DNA of 44,649 bases from Chitinophagales bacterium (GTDB lineage: Bacteria > Bacteroidota > Bacteroidia > Chitinophagales > Chitinophagaceae): positions 1-44,649 of the forward strand of contig JAATFV010000166.1 of assembly GCA_015655015.1 (NCBI GenBank), in the 5' to 3' direction. Position numbers and translations under genes: made by a program. Below, piece by piece: positions 44,249-44,649 of this stretch. Positions within the stretch are counted from its first letter, which is position 1. Every line of letters begins with the position of its first letter. The notes under the pieces are model-generated. The model did no database searches and was not told where the DNA came from. It was given only the letters and a program-made list of their open reading frames with translations.

Positions 44249-44331
44249 GGGTAGGTAGTCAAGTGGCCAACGACAACAGACTGTAAATCTGTCCTCTTCG
44301 GAGTTCGATGGTTCGAATCCATCCCTGCCCA
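44249..44331 (+). tRNA. tRNA-Tyr (GTA)
   Basis: An 83-nt class II tRNA: acceptor GGGTAGG/CCTGCCC, anticodon arm ACAGACTGTAAATCTGT (anticodon GTA), long variable arm (CCTCTTCGGAGT region) and T-loop GGTTCGAATCC. Its charging enzyme is encoded at 24126-25406. Confidence 0.97.
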
Positions 44332-44334
44332 CAG

Positions 44335-44364
44335 ACCTTAAAGCCCCCATTGGGGTTTTAAGGT
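44335..44364 (+). other. 13-bp hairpin between tRNA-Tyr and tRNA-Gly
   Basis: ACCTTAAAGCCCC (44335-44347) pairs with GGGGTTTTAAGGT (44352-44364) with one G-T wobble and the 4-nt loop CATT. It could be a processing signal or a partial terminator inside the operon. Confidence 0.65.
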
Positions 44365-44399
44365 AGTTAAGGAAAGTTCTTAGTAAATAAGGGTTAAAT

Positions 44400-44472
44400 G
44401 CGGAAGTAGCTCAGTTGGTAGAGCGACAGCCTTCCAAGCTGTAGGTCGCGGGTTCGAACCTCGTCTTCCGCT
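44400..44472 (+). tRNA. tRNA-Gly (TCC)
   Basis: A 73-nt cloverleaf: acceptor GCGGAAG/CTTCCGC, D-arm AGCTCAGTTGG, anticodon loop CTTCCAA (anticodon TCC), T-loop GGTTCGAACC. CCA is not encoded. Confidence 0.97.
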
Positions 44473-44564
44473 CCGAAAAATGGGTTACAGGCCCCTGGAA
44501 GGCTTAGCGCTTCGGGCGGGAGTTTTCCGGAAGGGGGTTTGCGGGTCAGGGGGACTGAACACAA

Positions 44565-44636
<72 letters not shown>

Positions 44637-44649
44637 CTGAAGTTTTTTG

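Overview
The window looks like a chromosomal segment of a Bacteroidota bacterium, most likely of the Chitinophagaceae type. The basis is a SusC/SusD pair with a GH97 enzyme, a TPR-type membrane regulator with a LuxR-like tail, PorV/PorU-type sorting proteins, TAnnTTTG promoter boxes, mostly Shine-Dalgarno-free starts and the order rpsU / xerC / hpf / four tRNAs (Thr, Tyr, Gly, Thr). In this phylum that tRNA group normally precedes tuf, so the window probably stops just before EF-Tu. No species can be named from sequence reading alone.

Layout. (1) 1-549: 3' end of an RMD1/DUF155 membrane protein. (2) 1237-10283: a starch/alpha-glucan type utilisation locus: susC, susD, an inverting-type GH97 and, convergent, a DUF6377-like TPR regulator. 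(3) 10618-12603: a GuaD-like deaminase, a secreted hypothetical and a small conserved protein. (4) 12607-19447: a worn accessory zone containing a frameshifted AraC-type remnant, an in-frame chimera of a GH95 N-terminus with an alpha-galactosidase-like enzyme, an orphan secreted protein, gene-poor stretches, an Rpn-type nuclease plus a broken second Rpn tail, and a decapitated large serine recombinase that runs into tRNA-Ala(GGC). (5) 19542-25406: DUF6728 protein, lpxB, APC permease, GH125 and tyrS. (6) 25663-31919: PorV2/PorU2-like pair. (7) 31963-42510: envelope-glycan genes (YfhO-like, LIC_10190-like, acyltransferase 3, two more polytopic proteins, SGNH hydrolase) around the housekeeping genes ribE and rpsU. 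(8) 42545-44636: xerC, hpf and the tRNA operon.

How they fit together. SusC/D import oligosaccharide that GH97 trims; the hairpins between susD and GH97 probably set enzyme dosage against transporter. GH125 and the chimeric alpha-galactosidase-like protein add glycan-trimming capacity outside the main locus. The polytopic glycosyltransferase-like proteins, acyltransferase and SGNH hydrolase are plausibly one surface-polysaccharide building and decorating set, while LpxB supplies lipid A.

Most unusual signals: short imperfect tandem repeats (20-36 bp) that repeatedly sit on or directly after stop codons, and one 36-bp repeat that has expanded the linker inside LpxB; the GH95/alpha-galactosidase chimera; promoter-like boxes only 4-6 nt from several start codons (candidate leaderless mRNAs); the strong Shine-Dalgarno of rpsU in an otherwise SD-poor genome; and a 16-bp identical element directly upstream of hpf and of an unrelated small gene. 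I did not see a convincing, wholly new multi-gene system.
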